This document shows, piece after piece, positions 1-6,505 of a DNA stretch of 6,704 bases. Numbering within the stretch: position 1 is the first letter of the stretch; each line of letters begins with the position of its first letter. Source of the DNA: Candidatus Thiodiazotropha taylori (GTDB lineage: Bacteria; Pseudomonadota; Gammaproteobacteria; Chromatiales; Chromatiaceae); NCBI GenBank assembly GCA_019100305.1, contig JAHRHW010000246.1, forward strand, positions 1-6,704. The letters are read 5' to 3'. A program made the translations under genes and the position numbers. Under the pieces are notes generated by a model. It was not told the DNA's origin and did no database searches. It saw only the letters and a program-made list of their open reading frames with translations.

Positions 1-68
1 CCGCAAAACTATGCAAATAACGTAAACCTTATTTGCGGCATTTTGCGGTGATTGGCGTCTATTTGCGA
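1..68. repeat. 10-bp-phased TTTGCGG repeats with nested inverted repeat
   Basis: Ten-base units sharing a (A/T)TTTGCGG-like core lie in exact 10-bp register. Two are in inverted orientation (1-10 and 11-20), then comes an 8-bp spacer (21-28), then four in direct orientation (29-38, 39-48, 49-58 and 59-68; the third is degenerate). This creates two nested perfect 8-bp inverted repeats: CCGCAAAA (1-8) with TTTTGCGG (41-48), and GCAAATAA (13-20) with TTATTTGC (29-36) around CGTAAACC. Inverted arms around an 8-bp centre, with extra direct copies beside them, resemble a tyrosine recombinase core site with accessory sites, but could equally be a protein-binding array or an RNA hairpin. No T-tract follows, so a simple intrinsic terminator is unlikely. 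The array touches the window edge and may continue beyond it. The function is inference only. Confidence 0.6.
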
Positions 69-99
69 CCTACGCTCTAACAGAACCTAACGCGATTCG

Positions 100-116
100 C
101 TTAGGGAGCCCCTAAG
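100..116 (-). other. Hairpin overlapping the lpxC stop codon
   Basis: A perfect 7-bp inverted repeat, CTTAGGG/CCCTAAG with a 3-base loop, spans the lpxC stop codon (112-114). On the lpxC strand the sequence after the stem is CGAATCGCG, with no U-run, so it does not qualify as a canonical intrinsic terminator. It could stabilise the mRNA 3' end or act with Rho. The structure is seen in the sequence; any termination role is inferred. Confidence 0.35.
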
Positions 117-1029
117 AGACCGTCAGGTGAGCAGGTTGCATGTAGGAGATCGGCGCATCCTCCGGCTCGTCGAAGGTGATCTCCTCCCAGGCATCCTCCT
201 GACTGATCAGCTCGAGCAGCAGTCGGTTGTTCAGTGCATGTCCCGATTTGTGCCCGTTGAAGGCGCCAACCAGACTGTGGCCCAGCAGATAGAGGTCACC
301 GATGGCATCGAGGATTTTGTGCTTGACGAATTCATCTTCGTAACGCAGGCCATCCACATTCATGACCCGGTAGTCGTCGACCACAACCGCGTTGTCGAGA
401 CTGCCGCCGAGTGCCAGCTCTTTCTGGCGTAACATTTCGATATCGCGTAAAAAGCCGAAGGTTCTCGCCCGACTGACCTCTCTGACAAAAGAGGTAGATG
501 AGAAATCAATCGTGGCGAACTGGGAACGTTCCTTGAAGGCGGGATGGTCAAAGTCGATCGAAAAAGAGACCTTGAAGCCATCGAAGGGCTCGAAACTGGC
601 GCGTTTGTCACCCTCAACCACTTCAACTTTTCGCTTGATACGAATGAACCGTTTGGCCTTGTTCTGCTCTTCAACCCCGGCGGATTGCAACAGAAACACG
701 AAAGGCCCGGCACTACCATCCATGATCGGTACTTCCGCTGCACTCACATCAACATAGGCATTGTCGATACCCAGGCCAGCTAAAGCGGAGAGCAGATGCT
801 CGACCGTGGAGACCCGCACGCCATCCTGTACCAGGGTACTGGAAAGCCTTGTATCTCCGACATTTTCCGCACAGGCACGAATCTCAACCGGCGGATCGAG
901 ATCGACCCGTCTGAAAATGATTCCCGTATCCGGAGCGGCCGGCCGCAGGGTCAGGTAGACCTTCTCACCGGTATGCAATCCCACGCCGGTAGCGCGTATC
1001 ACGTTCTTCAACGTACGTTGCCAAATCAT
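112..1029 (-). CDS. lpxC: UDP-3-O-acyl-N-acetylglucosamine deacetylase LpxC
   Basis: LpxC is the cytosolic Zn-dependent deacetylase that carries out the committed step of lipid A synthesis, removing the acetyl group from UDP-3-O-acyl-GlcNAc. The protein is 305 aa, the same length as E. coli LpxC, and starts MIWQRTLKNVIRATGVGLH. Expected metal ligands are H78 (in STVEHL), H237 and D241 (in KHKILDAIGD). Catalytic E77, D245 and H264 (in SGHALNN) are also present, as is the hydrophobic-passage segment SRARTFGF around 186-193. The frame stays open 18 codons further upstream to an ATG at 1083, but that extension matches no family sequence and has no ribosome site. The ATG at 1029 gives the family N-terminus and has GGGAG ten bases upstream (1040-1044). 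It is the last gene of the cluster, 153 bp after ftsZ, probably with its own promoter. No defects seen. Confidence 0.97.
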   Translation of the reverse strand: MIWQRTLKNVIRATGVGLHTGEKVYLTLRPAAPDTGIIFRRVDLDPPVEIRACAENVGDTRLSSTLVQDGVRVSTVEHLLSALAGLGIDNAYVDVSAAEVPIMDGSAGPFVFLLQSAGVEEQNKAKRFIRIKRKVEVVEGDKRASFEPFDGFKVSFSIDFDHPAFKERSQFATIDFSSTSFVREVSRARTFGFLRDIEMLRQKELALGGSLDNAVVVDDYRVMNVDGLRYEDEFVKHKILDAIGDLYLLGHSLVGAFNGHKSGHALNNRLLLELISQEDAWEEITFDEPEDAPISYMQPAHLTVS

Positions 1030-1113
1030 CGACTCGCAGCTCCCATACTGAAAATGGCCATTGGCCTCACAAAAGGCGCGCATGCTATCACAGCTGGTTC
1101 ATCAGTAAAAACA

Positions 1114-1140
1114 GTTATATTCCCAGCATTGTTGTAACAA
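1114..1140 (-). promoter_or_regulatory. Candidate lpxC promoter
   Basis: On the lpxC strand, TTGTTA (1140-1135, four of six matches to TTGACA) is followed after 15 bases by TATAAC (1119-1114, five of six matches to TATAAT). The 15-bp spacing is short for sigma-70. Transcription would begin near 1107, giving a leader of about 78 nt. The -35 lies inside the small palindrome TTGTT-GT-AACAA (1129-1140), and the -10 touches one arm of an 8-bp inverted repeat, so a regulator could act here. Enterobacterial lpxC also has a promoter between ftsZ and lpxC. This is a motif-level prediction. Confidence 0.4.
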
Positions 1141-1176
1141 GCATACAAAACTTGTCATCACATTGTAACTGGGAAT
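1119..1176. repeat. Inverted and direct repeats between ftsZ and lpxC
   Basis: A perfect 8-bp inverted repeat, ATTCCCAG (1119-1126) with CTGGGAAT (1169-1176), encloses 42 bp. Inside are a second inverted pair, ACAAG (1137-1141) with CTTGT (1151-1155), and two direct TTGTAAC copies (1132-1138 and 1163-1169) spaced 31 bp apart, close to three helical turns. On the lpxC strand a T5 run follows several bases after the stem, so an attenuator or terminator for ftsZ transcripts is possible, although the loop is long. A DNA operator made of paired sites is the alternative. The repeats are directly visible; the role is unknown. Confidence 0.4.
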
Positions 1177-1182
1177 TCTACA

Positions 1183-2361
1183 TTAATCTGCCTGGCGACG
1201 TAAAAAAGCAGGTATATCCAGGTAATCCAGGTTGCCATCGGCCGTCGTCACTGCAGCACTGCGGTCACTGTTGCTATTTCGCAACACTGTAGGGCGATCG
1301 AGTTCCCGATAGTCATCCGGAACCTGCTGTGGTTCCTGGCTATCAACCAGCTTCACCGGTGGCAGATCCTCCACTTTGGTCGGTTTCGGCAACTCTGCCT
1401 TGAGCCGTTCACCCAGACCGGTGGCCACCACGGTGACCCGCATATCGTTCTGCATATCGGGATCGATTACGGTACCGACCACAACGGTAGCATCCTCATC
1501 GGCAAATTCACGAACAGTGGTACCCACTTCATCAAACTCACCGATTGCCAGATTGAGTCCGGCCGTGATATTCACAAGAATACCCTTGGCACCCGCCAGA
1601 TTGACATCTTCCAGCAGCGGACTGCGGATAGCCCGCTCTGCCGCTTCGCGGGCCCGATTGTCACCATTTGCCTCACCTGAGCCCATCATCGCAGCACCCA
1701 TTTCCGACATTACGGTTTTCACGTCGGCGAAGTCCACATTAATCAGGCCAGGCCGTGTGATCAACTCGGCGATGCCCTGAACTGCATGCAGCAGTACATC
1801 ATTGGCCGATTTGAAGGCGTTCAGCAGACTCATCTCCTTGCCGAGCACCGCCAACAGCTTTTCATTGGGGATGGTGATCAGGGAATCCACATGTTTTCCA
1901 AGGTCTTCCATACCCTGTTCGGCGATCTTCATCCGTTTGCCCCCCTCAAAACCAAACGGTTTGGTGACCACCGCAACGGTCAGAATTCCCAGATCCTTGG
2001 CGACCTGTGCCACCACCGGTGCGGCGCCGGTACCGGTTCCGCCACCCATACCGGCGGTGATGAAGATCATATCCGCTCCGTCAAGTGCCTCTTCGATCCG
2101 GTCACGATCCTCCAGCGCAGCCTGTCGGCCGATCTCGGGATCGGCACCTGCGCCCAATCCCTTGGTGATGTCGGAACCGAGCTGCAGCAGAGTGCGTACC
2201 TCACTGTTACGCAGTGCCTGGGCATCGGTGTTGGCACAGATGAAGTCGACCCCTTCAATCTCTCCGGTCAACATATGATTGACTGCGTTGCCGCCGCCTC
2301 CGCCGACACCGATCACTTTGATCACAGCATTCTGACTGTGTGTATCCATTAATTCGAACAT
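1183..2361 (-). CDS. ftsZ: Cell division GTPase FtsZ
   Basis: FtsZ is the tubulin-like GTPase that polymerises into the Z ring at midcell and recruits the divisome. The protein is 392 aa (383 in E. coli). The glycine-rich VGVGGGGGNAVNHM lies at the N-terminus (about 17-30), and the tubulin signature GMGGGTGTG at 104-112. The T7 loop NVDFAD carries catalytic N208, D210 and D213. The globular core ends near 320, followed by a linker of roughly 55-60 polar residues. The conserved C-terminal peptide LDIPAFLRRQ (about 381-390) is the docking site for FtsA and ZipA. The ATG at 2361 is preceded by GGAGGT (2367-2372) five bases away, a strong ribosome site that fits the high FtsZ demand. An in-frame ATG four codons later is less well placed. 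It sits 44 bp after ftsA. It appears fully intact. Confidence 0.98.
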   Translation of the reverse strand: MFELMDTHSQNAVIKVIGVGGGGGNAVNHMLTGEIEGVDFICANTDAQALRNSEVRTLLQLGSDITKGLGAGADPEIGRQAALEDRDRIEEALDGADMIFITAGMGGGTGTGAAPVVAQVAKDLGILTVAVVTKPFGFEGGKRMKIAEQGMEDLGKHVDSLITIPNEKLLAVLGKEMSLLNAFKSANDVLLHAVQGIAELITRPGLINVDFADVKTVMSEMGAAMMGSGEANGDNRAREAAERAIRSPLLEDVNLAGAKGILVNITAGLNLAIGEFDEVGTTVREFADEDATVVVGTVIDPDMQNDMRVTVVATGLGERLKAELPKPTKVEDLPPVKLVDSQEPQQVPDDYRELDRPTVLRNSNSDRSAAVTTADGNLDYLDIPAFLRRQAD

Positions 2362-2375
2362 GTTCTACCTCCGCG

Positions 2376-2393
2376 TCTGTTGCGCCTAACAGA
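2376..2393 (-). promoter_or_regulatory. Hairpin just upstream of the ftsZ ribosome site
   Basis: In the 44-bp ftsA-ftsZ gap, TCTGTT and AACAGA form a perfect 6-bp stem around a 6-base loop. The stem ends three bases before the GGAGGT ribosome site (2372-2367) on the mRNA strand. A T-rich tract and an exact TTGACA (2399-2394) lie immediately 5' of it, but no acceptable -10 occurs at 15-19 bp, so I do not call a promoter. The hairpin could tune ftsZ translation or mark an mRNA processing site. Its regulatory role is inferred. Confidence 0.35.
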
Positions 2394-2405
2394 TGTCAAA
2401 AAAAA

Positions 2406-3641
2406 TTAAAAATTGCCCTGAAACCAATGCTTCATTCGTTCCCATATCGCTTTCAGGCCACCATCATTCGCCAACTCCCGCCCACCCTGGGCGCGATTGC
2501 GTTGACCGAACAGTAACAATCCCACTCCAGTGGAATAGATCGGATTGCGCACCACGTCAGCCAGACCGCTGACATACTGGGGCACACCTAATCGCACCGG
2601 CATGTGAAATACCTCTTCCGCCAGATCGATAACCCCTTCGATCTTCGAACTGCCACCGGTGAGCACCACGCCACCGGCAATCACATCTTCAAAACCACTA
2701 CGTCTCAGCTCCGCCTGGATCAGCGTCATCAACTCTTCATAGCGGGGCTCAACCACCTCCGCCAAGGTCTGGCGGGAGAGCCTGCGCGGCGGCCGCTCAC
2801 CGATACTGGGCACCTCGATGGTCTCATCGCTGGTCGCCAGTTGGGTCAAAGCGCAGGCATATTTGATCTTGATCTCTTCCGCATGCTGGGTCGGGGTGCG
2901 CAGGGCGACCGCGATATCGTTGGTCACCTGATCCCCGGCGATGGGAATCACTGCGGTATGGCGAATCGAACCACCAGTAAAAACCGCAATATCGGTAGTG
3001 CCGCCGCCGATGTCCACCAGGCAGACACCCAGCTCTTTTTCGTCATCGCTCAACACGGAATAGCTGGAGGCCAACTGCTCCAGAATCAGGTCATCCACAT
3101 CCAGCCCGCAACGACGCACGCACTTGACAATGTTCTGTGCCGCACTCACCGCCCCGGTGACCATATGAACCCGGGCTTCGAGACGCACTCCAGACATACC
3201 AACCGGATCGCGAATGCCTTCCTGCTCATCGATGATGAACTCCTGGGGCAGGATATGCAGAATCTTCTGGTCGGCCGGTATCGCAACCGCCCGCGCGGCA
3301 TCGATCACCCGTTCAACATCGCTCTGGCTGACCTCTTTGTCCTTGATGGCAACGATGCCATGGGAGTTGAGGCTGCGGATATGGCTACCGGCGATCCCGG
3401 CATAGACCGAATGGATCTCACAACCCGCCATCAGCTCCGCCTCTTCAACCGCCCGCTGAATCGACTGCACGGTAGACTCGATATTCACCACCACCCCTTT
3501 CTTCAATCCACGTGAAGGGTGGGAACCGATACCGATAATCTCGATGCCGTTGTCCGCTTTGATCTCGCCAACAATGGCCACCACCTTCGAGGTACCGATA
3601 TCGAGCCCGATGATCAGGTTTTTCTCACTTCGTTTAGTCAT
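2406..3641 (-). CDS. ftsA: Cell division protein FtsA
   Basis: FtsA is the actin-like ATPase that tethers FtsZ filaments to the cytoplasmic membrane and relays signals to septal wall synthesis. The protein is 411 aa (420 in E. coli). Phosphate-1 motif GLDIGTSKV lies at 12-20, the FtsA-specific 1C (SHS2) region at about 88-165, phosphate-2 motif LVDIGGGTTDIAVF at about 208-221, and the adenosine motif GGVVLTGGSSKIEG at 323-336. The C-terminal stretch LKAIWERMKHWFQGNF (396-411) is the amphipathic membrane-targeting helix, with Trp and Phe on one face and Lys/Arg flanking. The ATG at 3641 lies four bases after the ftsQ stop and has no good Shine-Dalgarno sequence, so its translation probably relies on coupling to ftsQ. 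All key motifs are intact. Confidence 0.97.
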   Translation of the reverse strand: MTKRSEKNLIIGLDIGTSKVVAIVGEIKADNGIEIIGIGSHPSRGLKKGVVVNIESTVQSIQRAVEEAELMAGCEIHSVYAGIAGSHIRSLNSHGIVAIKDKEVSQSDVERVIDAARAVAIPADQKILHILPQEFIIDEQEGIRDPVGMSGVRLEARVHMVTGAVSAAQNIVKCVRRCGLDVDDLILEQLASSYSVLSDDEKELGVCLVDIGGGTTDIAVFTGGSIRHTAVIPIAGDQVTNDIAVALRTPTQHAEEIKIKYACALTQLATSDETIEVPSIGERPPRRLSRQTLAEVVEPRYEELMTLIQAELRRSGFEDVIAGGVVLTGGSSKIEGVIDLAEEVFHMPVRLGVPQYVSGLADVVRNPIYSTGVGLLLFGQRNRAQGGRELANDGGLKAIWERMKHWFQGNF

Positions 3642-3645
3642 GCAT

Positions 3646-4503
3646 CTACCCGGGACTTTTGCCCGTTTTCCTCAGATTATTGTCGGAATCTGCGCGGCTC
3701 ATCCGAGCGCCATCCCTATAAAACCCCAACGCCTGGCCAGCCTCGGCAGTCGCATCCTCAACAGTCCGCCACTGCACGGAAAAGCCATTGGTATATCTCA
3801 AATCAACACTCACCAGCTGACGATCCTGTTGCGCCATCAGATCGGGATAGAGGCGCACAAAACGGGTCAGTCTCTGCATCACATCCCGCCGCCCCAACTG
3901 GAGTAACAGGCCACCCTCGGTTTTGATCCGCCAAGCCTGTCGCGCATCCACCCAGATCCGGGTCAGGTTCAAACCCGCCGTATCAAGCAGGGTCTGCATG
4001 CGCTGATACTCCCGAGTGATGGTCTTCGCCTGCTGAGCATCGCCAACCAGCGTCACCAGCCCCGGCAGCTGTGGCAGGGTCTCCGGCTCAAAGACCTCGG
4101 CCAACTGACTGACCATCGCCCCTTTACCCCAGTAGGCAAGTGGCTGATGTTCCGTTACCTGCACCCTCAACTTGTCGGGCCAGACCCGTCGTATACTGGC
4201 CTGCTTTACCCAGGGCATGGCTTCGATCTGCAGCCGCATCCGTTTCAGGTCAACACTGAAAAAGCTGCCATTGACCGCCTCTGCAACAACCAGTTCCAGG
4301 CGCTCCCGCTTAACAAAACGCATCTCTCCGTCAACACCCACGGTACGAACCGGCATCACCGCCGGGTCAGCCAGCATCCGGCCCACCCAATAGAGGGCGG
4401 ATATCATTACCAGGCCGAACAATGCCAGCTTCAGCCACAGCAGACCGCTCTCAGTCAGCAGCGGTTTCTGCTGGGGTTTTGCACTACGACGTCGGTTACT
4501 CAT
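3646..4503 (-). CDS. ftsQ: Cell division protein FtsQ
   Basis: FtsQ is a bitopic inner-membrane divisome protein that, with FtsB and FtsL, links the cytosolic Z ring to the periplasmic septal synthase. The protein is 285 aa (276 in E. coli). Residues 1-19 are a basic cytoplasmic tail. Residues 20-41 form one hydrophobic membrane segment containing LALFGLVMISALYW. A POTRA domain covers about 52-121 (VRTVGVDG to RVWPDKLRVQVTEHQPLAYW), with the family motif WPDKL/EHQP clear. A beta domain follows to about 262, then a polar tail. The ATG at 4503 overlaps the ddlB stop in an ATGA arrangement, with AGGTGG a few bases upstream. Its sequence is poorly conserved, as is usual for FtsQ, so the call rests on POTRA, topology and position together. 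Confidence 0.95.
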   Translation of the reverse strand: MSNRRRSAKPQQKPLLTESGLLWLKLALFGLVMISALYWVGRMLADPAVMPVRTVGVDGEMRFVKRERLELVVAEAVNGSFFSVDLKRMRLQIEAMPWVKQASIRRVWPDKLRVQVTEHQPLAYWGKGAMVSQLAEVFEPETLPQLPGLVTLVGDAQQAKTITREYQRMQTLLDTAGLNLTRIWVDARQAWRIKTEGGLLLQLGRRDVMQRLTRFVRLYPDLMAQQDRQLVSVDLRYTNGFSVQWRTVEDATAEAGQALGFYRDGARMSRADSDNNLRKTGKSPG

Positions 4504-5432
4504 GACGCCACCTGCTGATCCAGACTGGTTTGCAGAATCCGCATCACCAGCTCATCAAAACCGATCCCCGCCGCCTGAGCCGCCATCGGTACTAGACTGT
4601 GATCGGTCATTCCCGGTACTGTGTTGACCTCAATCAACCAGGGCTTCCGCGCCTCATCGAGCATCAGATCGACTCGTCCCCAGCCACTGACGCCTACCGC
4701 TTCATAGGCCTTACGACAGAGCGACTGGATCTCCGCTTCCTCCGCCTCGGGCAGACCACAGGGACAGAGGTAACGGGTGGTGTCGGCAGTGTACTTGGCC
4801 TGATAGTCATAAAACTGATGAGGCGTTTCGAGTCGGATCAGCGGCAGCATCTCTCCCTGCAGAAACCCTGCGGTGTACTCCGCGCCTACCACCCAGCGCT
4901 CCGCCAGAACCCGACTGTCATACTCGCGGGCGACCTGCCAGGCCTGCTGCAGCTGCTCAAGGTTATCGACTTTGCTCATGCCGATACTCGAACCCTCGGC
5001 ACTGGGTTTGATGATCAATGGATAACCCAACCCATCGGCCTGCTCGAGGTCATCTGCCGTCTCAAGCAACACCGCCTCAGGTGTGGGCAGTGACAATCCC
5101 CGCCACAACACCTTGGTGCGGTGCTTCTCCATCGCCAACGACGATCCGAGCACACCACTGCCGGTATAGGGCAGACCCAACGTCTGCAGGGCACCCTGCA
5201 TGGTGCCGTCCTCGCCGCCTCGTCCGTGGAGAATGATGAAGGCCCGTTCGAAACCGGCCCCGTCGAGCTGATTGAAAACTCCGTCACCCGTATCGATGCC
5301 CACCGCATCGACACCGCTGCGCAGCAGCGCGGAGAGAACCGCATCACCACTCTTCAGCGAGATCTCACGTTCGGCGGAGCGACCTCCCATCAAGACTGCC
5401 ACCTTGCCAAAGCTGTCAGCTGAGACAGACAT
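4500..5432 (-). CDS. ddlB: D-alanine--D-alanine ligase (DdlB type)
   Basis: Ddl is the cytosolic ATP-grasp enzyme that joins two D-alanines for the peptidoglycan stem peptide. The protein is 310 aa (306 in E. coli DdlB). The N-terminal VAVLMGGRSAEREISL (11-26) carries E21, equivalent to E. coli E15. LHGRGGEDG lies at 68-76. The ATP-binding IIKPSAEGSSIGMSKV (140-155) carries K142 and S148. The omega loop FYDYQAKY (207-214) carries Y214, the counterpart of E. coli Y216. Metal ligands are D255, E268 and N270 (GRVDLML and EVNTVPGMT). The Tyr at 214, rather than Phe, predicts D-Ala-D-Ala instead of D-Ala-D-Lac specificity, as known for the family. The ATG immediately follows the murB stop (TAGATG), with AGGAGG (5443-5448) ten bases upstream inside murB. 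Confidence 0.97.
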   Translation of the reverse strand: MSVSADSFGKVAVLMGGRSAEREISLKSGDAVLSALLRSGVDAVGIDTGDGVFNQLDGAGFERAFIILHGRGGEDGTMQGALQTLGLPYTGSGVLGSSLAMEKHRTKVLWRGLSLPTPEAVLLETADDLEQADGLGYPLIIKPSAEGSSIGMSKVDNLEQLQQAWQVAREYDSRVLAERWVVGAEYTAGFLQGEMLPLIRLETPHQFYDYQAKYTADTTRYLCPCGLPEAEEAEIQSLCRKAYEAVGVSGWGRVDLMLDEARKPWLIEVNTVPGMTDHSLVPMAAQAAGIGFDELVMRILQTSLDQQVAS

Positions 5433-6332
5433 CTACTTCGGCCCTCCTATGCGGTGGACTTCGGTAATCAGATCGACGCCAGTCGCCTCTTTCACTTCGC
5501 GCTGTACCGTCTCGATCAAAGTTTCGATATCCGCAGCGGTGGCGTCTCCCGTATTGACGATGAAATTGGCATGCTTCTCAGACACCTGGGCACCACCCAA
5601 CTGCCTGCCTTTCAATCCAATAGATTCGATCAGCCTCGCCGCATGGTCTCCAGGCGGATTGCGGAATACCGAACCACAGCTGGGCTGGGTGGTGGGCTGG
5701 GTGGCTGATCGTTTTGCCAGCAGCGCTTTGATCTTCTGCTGGGCCGCCTCCACATCCCCAGCCAACAGGGAGAGTTGCGCGGAGAGGAACCATTCACCTT
5801 CAGGCCGCGTCACATGGCGATAGGCGACTTGGAAGTCTGTGGTCTCACGTTGCCGCACCACGCCATAGCGATCGATGGTTTCGACCCGCTCGACCCGCTG
5901 CCAGGTTTCGCCACCGAAAGCACCCGCGTTCATCGCCAGGGCACCTCCCATGGTGCCGGGAATACCGGCCAGAAATTCAACCCCACAACGACCAGCCCTG
6001 GCTGCCACTCTGGCCACCTTGGCACAGGAGACACCGGCCTCGGCATAGATCCGCTGATCGTCCAGCAGAGCGCACTCCTTCAACGATCCCTGAGAGGCGA
6101 TCACGGTACCGTCGAAACCGCCATCCCTGACCAGTAGATTACTCCCCAGCCCGAGCCAGAAGAGCGGTTCATCTTCATCCAGTTGACTCAGAAAATTCAC
6201 CAGATCTTCCCGGTCAGCCGGACGATAAAACTGTTTCGCCGGTCCACCCACACGCCAGGTGTTATGCTTGGACAGGGGTTCGTCCAATCGCATTTCACCG
6301 CGCAGTGGTTGTGGCTTCATCACCGGCATCAT
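5433..6332 (-). CDS. murB: UDP-N-acetylenolpyruvoylglucosamine reductase MurB
   Basis: MurB is the cytosolic FAD enzyme that uses NADPH to reduce UDP-GlcNAc-enolpyruvate to UDP-MurNAc. From the ATG at 6332 it is 299 aa, closer to the shorter type II MurB than to the roughly 340-aa E. coli type I protein. LSKHNTWRVGGPA is at 20-32. FAD-binding segments are LGLGSNLLVRDGGFDG (60-75) and EFLAGIPGTMGGALAMNAGAFGG (119-141, residues 119-121 and 139-141 flanking the core). Y171-R172 is the substrate-binding pair. The catalytic serine is S221 in GSVFRNP and the catalytic glutamate E291 in ITEVHRIG. The frame is open two codons upstream to a TTG at 6338, but GGGAGAGG (6341-6348) is only two bases from it. 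The ATG at 6332 is spaced eight bases from that site and overlaps the preceding stop as ATGA, so I prefer it. Confidence 0.95.
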   Translation of the reverse strand: MMPVMKPQPLRGEMRLDEPLSKHNTWRVGGPAKQFYRPADREDLVNFLSQLDEDEPLFWLGLGSNLLVRDGGFDGTVIASQGSLKECALLDDQRIYAEAGVSCAKVARVAARAGRCGVEFLAGIPGTMGGALAMNAGAFGGETWQRVERVETIDRYGVVRQRETTDFQVAYRHVTRPEGEWFLSAQLSLLAGDVEAAQQKIKALLAKRSATQPTTQPSCGSVFRNPPGDHAARLIESIGLKGRQLGGAQVSEKHANFIVNTGDATAADIETLIETVQREVKEATGVDLITEVHRIGGPK

Positions 6333-6505
6333 CCCCAAAACCTCTCCCGTTTCTGCATCTCATGAGCACTCCTCAACCGCTGCTTCTGCGCTTCCCGGTT
6401 GATTGAACTCTGACGCCTGCCCGCTTTTGCCAGAACAAGCAGTTCGCTCTGTAATGACTCTCCGCACCCCTGATGCAACCGTCTCATATCAAAGATCTGT
6501 GCCAT
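6329..6505 (-). CDS. Small basic protein of unknown function between murC and murB
   Basis: I do not recognise this 58-aa ORF. It starts MAQIFDMRRLHQGCGESL and ends RERFWG. Its ATG shares one base with the murC stop (TGATG), and its TGA overlaps the murB ATG by four bases (ATGA). A strong ribosome site, GAGGAGG (6513-6519), lies seven bases upstream inside murC. It has 12 Lys/Arg against 6 Asp/Glu and seven Gln. A mildly hydrophobic patch, ELLVLAKAG (21-29), is followed by a charged stretch (30-56) that looks helical. There is no signal peptide, membrane segment or metal motif, and a single Cys (C14). Four of nine arginines use AGA/AGG, unlike the neighbouring murC tail and murB start. It may encode a small cell-wall-associated protein, or chiefly serve to carry ribosomes from murC to murB. 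The architecture argues that it is translated; the function is unknown. Confidence 0.6.
   Translation of the reverse strand: MAQIFDMRRLHQGCGESLQSELLVLAKAGRRQSSINREAQKQRLRSAHEMQKRERFWG

Noticed and set aside
1..51. Plus-strand open frame ending at TGA 49-51, as the C-terminus of an upstream gene
   Set aside because: Only 16 codons are visible, they coincide with the repeat array, and no family is recognisable. It cannot be supported from this window.
1030..1083. 18-codon N-terminal extension of lpxC to the ATG at 1083
   Set aside because: The extension matches no LpxC N-terminus and has no ribosome site. The ATG at 1029 gives the exact family length.
1140..1170. CRP-like site (TGTGA half-site) upstream of lpxC
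   Set aside because: Only one half-site is present; the expected TCACA at the proper spacing is missing.
1786..2352. 188-codon plus-strand ORF opposite ftsZ, and a second frame at 1802-2278
   Set aside because: Both are shadows of the highly conserved ftsZ frame, with no plausible protein features.
2376..2399. TTGACA upstream of ftsZ as a sigma-70 promoter
   Set aside because: The hexamer is perfect, but no -10-like hexamer occurs at 15-19 bp; the candidates are GC-rich.
2604..3515. Long 303-codon plus-strand ORF opposite ftsA
   Set aside because: It lies wholly within ftsA, has the His/Asp/Asn/Arg-rich composition of an antisense frame and matches no family I know. ftsA accounts for the region.
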